This document shows, in pieces, positions 7,341 to 8,045 of a DNA stretch of 8,045 nucleotides. The first letter of the stretch is position 1. Each line of letters opens with the position of its first letter. The DNA is from an uncultured bacterium (GTDB taxonomy: Bacteria > Bacillota > Clostridia > TANB77 > CAG-508): positions 1-8,045 of the forward strand of contig CAJMRU010000033.1 of the NCBI GenBank assembly GCA_905215845.1, given 5' to 3'. The translations under genes were made by a program, and so were the position numbers. The notes beneath the pieces are model-generated. The model was not told where the DNA came from and did no database searches. It worked only from the letters and a program-made list of their open reading frames with translations.

Positions 7341-7369
7341 ATTATATACTATTTTGGCTTTTTTTTCAA
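7341..7369 (-). promoter_or_regulatory. Sigma-A-type promoter of the ABC-F/tex unit
   Basis: On the minus strand TTGAAA (7369-7364) and TATAAT (7346-7341) are separated by exactly 17 bases. Transcription would start near 7334, giving a leader of about 25 bases that contains the AGGAGG site. The -10 box is a perfect consensus and the -35 box differs by one base. No promoter is visible between the ABC-F gene and tex, so this one may drive both. Confidence 0.8.
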
Positions 7370-7418
7370 GAATTCTTTAATTCAATTTTATTATTTTAGT
7401 ATTATGTCTTATTTATTC

Positions 7419-7447
7419 TTTACACTTTTATGTAAATATGATAGAAT
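7419..7447 (+). promoter_or_regulatory. Extended -10 promoter of the orphan 146-residue gene
   Basis: TTTACA (7419-7424) and TAGAAT (7442-7447) are 17 bases apart, and the -10 box is preceded by TG-N (7439-7441), the extended -10 motif. The promoter diverges from the ABC-F promoter about 75 bases away. TTTACA and TGTAAA (7431-7436) form an inverted repeat over the -35 box and spacer that could be an operator, although chance is possible. Confidence 0.7.
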
Positions 7448-7497
7448 TTTTTTATAGCTTAATGCTATTTTTAGTAATCCATAATATTGAATTCAAT

Positions 7498-7504
7498 AAG
7501 GAGG
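7498..7504 (+). promoter_or_regulatory. Ribosome binding site that sets the orphan gene start
   Basis: AAGGAGG lies 5 bases before the ATG at 7510. The in-frame ATG at 7438 has no such site and overlaps the -10 region of the promoter, so it cannot be the start of a transcript made from that promoter. Confidence 0.85.
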
Positions 7505-7509
7505 CAAAC

Positions 7510-7950
7510 ATGAGGATTTATCAAAATGAGCAAATTGGAGATATTTATCGGAGGCGAAGAGGTAGACTAGAAGATGCTATTGAAAATTTTAACATTACCG
7601 TTAAAAATGCTAGAATTTCTGTTGTAGAAGAAAAGAGGCATGGAAAAATAGACTATGACTATGACTCTTTACTTCATTATTTAGATAAGTTTAGCTTATC
7701 TCTTACAGAAACAGATGCTTTAGTAGTTTTTTTTAGAGAGCTTGATAATGAATCTGTACTTTCTCGTACATTTACAATCTCTCAATCTTCAAAAGTTAAA
7801 GATTCTATAGAATTTTATACAATGATGTTAACTTTATTGAAACAGATAGAACTATGTACTCGTCAATGTTTTATGAAGATAATATTAATAAACCTTGACT
7901 CAGCTTTTCAAGAATTAAAAGAGACTTTTGTCTCTTTCGCCGATTTGTAA
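7510..7950 (+). CDS. Hypothetical protein of 146 residues, unknown function
   Basis: I do not recognise this protein. It starts MRIYQNEQIGDIYRRRRGRL and has no signal peptide or membrane helix, so it is probably cytoplasmic. The residue pattern suggests a mainly helical protein. There is a basic patch at residues 14-19 (RRRRGR), a polar, charged middle section (about 37-56) and a more hydrophobic C-terminal helical part (about 98-135). Two cysteines lie close together (LCTRQC); no metal-site or enzyme motif is evident. It is a single-gene unit with its own extended -10 promoter, a strong ribosome binding site and a terminator directly behind it, and it is divergent from the ABC-F gene. The clear expression signals argue that it is a real gene. 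A perfect 8-bp hairpin lies at the end of its coding region. Confidence 0.85.
   Translation: MRIYQNEQIGDIYRRRRGRLEDAIENFNITVKNARISVVEEKRHGKIDYDYDSLLHYLDKFSLSLTETDALVVFFRELDNESVLSRTFTISQSSKVKDSIEFYTMMLTLLKQIELCTRQCFMKIILINLDSAFQELKETFVSFADL
7918..7937 (+). other. Hairpin inside the 3' end of the orphan gene
   Basis: AAAGAGAC (7918-7925) and GTCTCTTT (7930-7937) form a perfect 8-bp stem with a TTTT loop, ending 10 bases before the stop codon. It is followed by CGCCG rather than a T-run, so it is not a terminator by itself. It may simply reflect coding sequence. Confidence 0.4.
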
Positions 7951-7960
7951 TAACATTTTG

Positions 7961-8018
7961 AAAAAAGTAACTAATAACTTATTGCTTTTTAACGCATTAG
8001 TTTATTAGTTACTTTTTT
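7961..8018 (+). terminator. Intrinsic terminator of the orphan gene, probably bidirectional
   Basis: Bases 7961-7977 are the exact reverse complement of 8002-8018, a 17-bp stem around a 24-base loop. The arms begin with A6 and end with T6 (8013-8018), so the U-tract is built into the stem and the structure can work on either strand. It starts 10 bases after the orphan gene's stop codon. A convergent gene may lie just beyond the right edge. From 8019 to the edge I see only AT-rich sequence. Confidence 0.85.
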
Positions 8019-8045
8019 ATTTCTTAATGTTATATTATTAAAACT

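Noticed and set aside
5608..7399. Plus-strand open frames opposite the ABC-F gene
   Set aside because: They show the same antisense, leucine-rich shadow pattern, overlap each other in several frames and lack initiation signals.
7438..7509. A 24-residue N-terminal extension of the orphan protein
   Set aside because: The ATG at 7438 lies in the promoter's -10 region and has no ribosome binding site, while AAGGAGG precedes the ATG at 7510.

Overview
The window is strongly AT-rich DNA with compact genes, AGGAGG-type ribosome binding sites, near-consensus sigma-A promoters and intrinsic terminators. Together with a YkpA/YbiT-type ABC-F protein that reads like the Bacillus/Clostridium version, this points to a low-GC Bacillota, most likely of the class Clostridia. 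I cannot name a genus from this sequence. There are five protein genes and no rRNA, tRNA, CRISPR array or transposase gene.

Left part (1-3209, + strand): a membrane sensor histidine kinase whose start lies beyond the left edge, followed by a response regulator with a receiver domain and a complete HD-GYP domain. They look like one two-component pathway: a signal read at the membrane would be passed by phosphotransfer to a cytoplasmic enzyme predicted to degrade cyclic di-GMP. The partnership is inferred from adjacency.

Middle (3210-3451): the gap between two convergent genes is almost filled by a 225-bp imperfect palindrome (3219-3443). Each end carries a terminator-like hairpin, one for each converging gene. 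Its ends resemble the terminal inverted repeats of a small non-autonomous mobile element (MITE-like), but no clear target-site duplication is visible.

Right-middle (3452-7310, - strand): an ABC-F ATPase, then the RNA-binding protein Tex. The two are separated by a 67-bp hairpin with perfect 23-bp outer arms, which starts 3 nt after the ABC-F stop and has no U-tract. Both proteins belong to translation- or transcription-associated families. They are probably co-transcribed from a consensus promoter at 7341-7369.

Right end (7311-8045): a divergent promoter region, then a 146-residue protein of unknown function with its own extended -10 promoter and a strong, probably bidirectional, terminator.

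Several starts were corrected. The kinase is open to the window edge, the response regulator starts at 2142, Tex starts at 5635 (minus strand) and the orphan protein starts at 7510. No obviously new multi-gene system is present. The best candidates for something undescribed are the two palindromic elements and the orphan gene.
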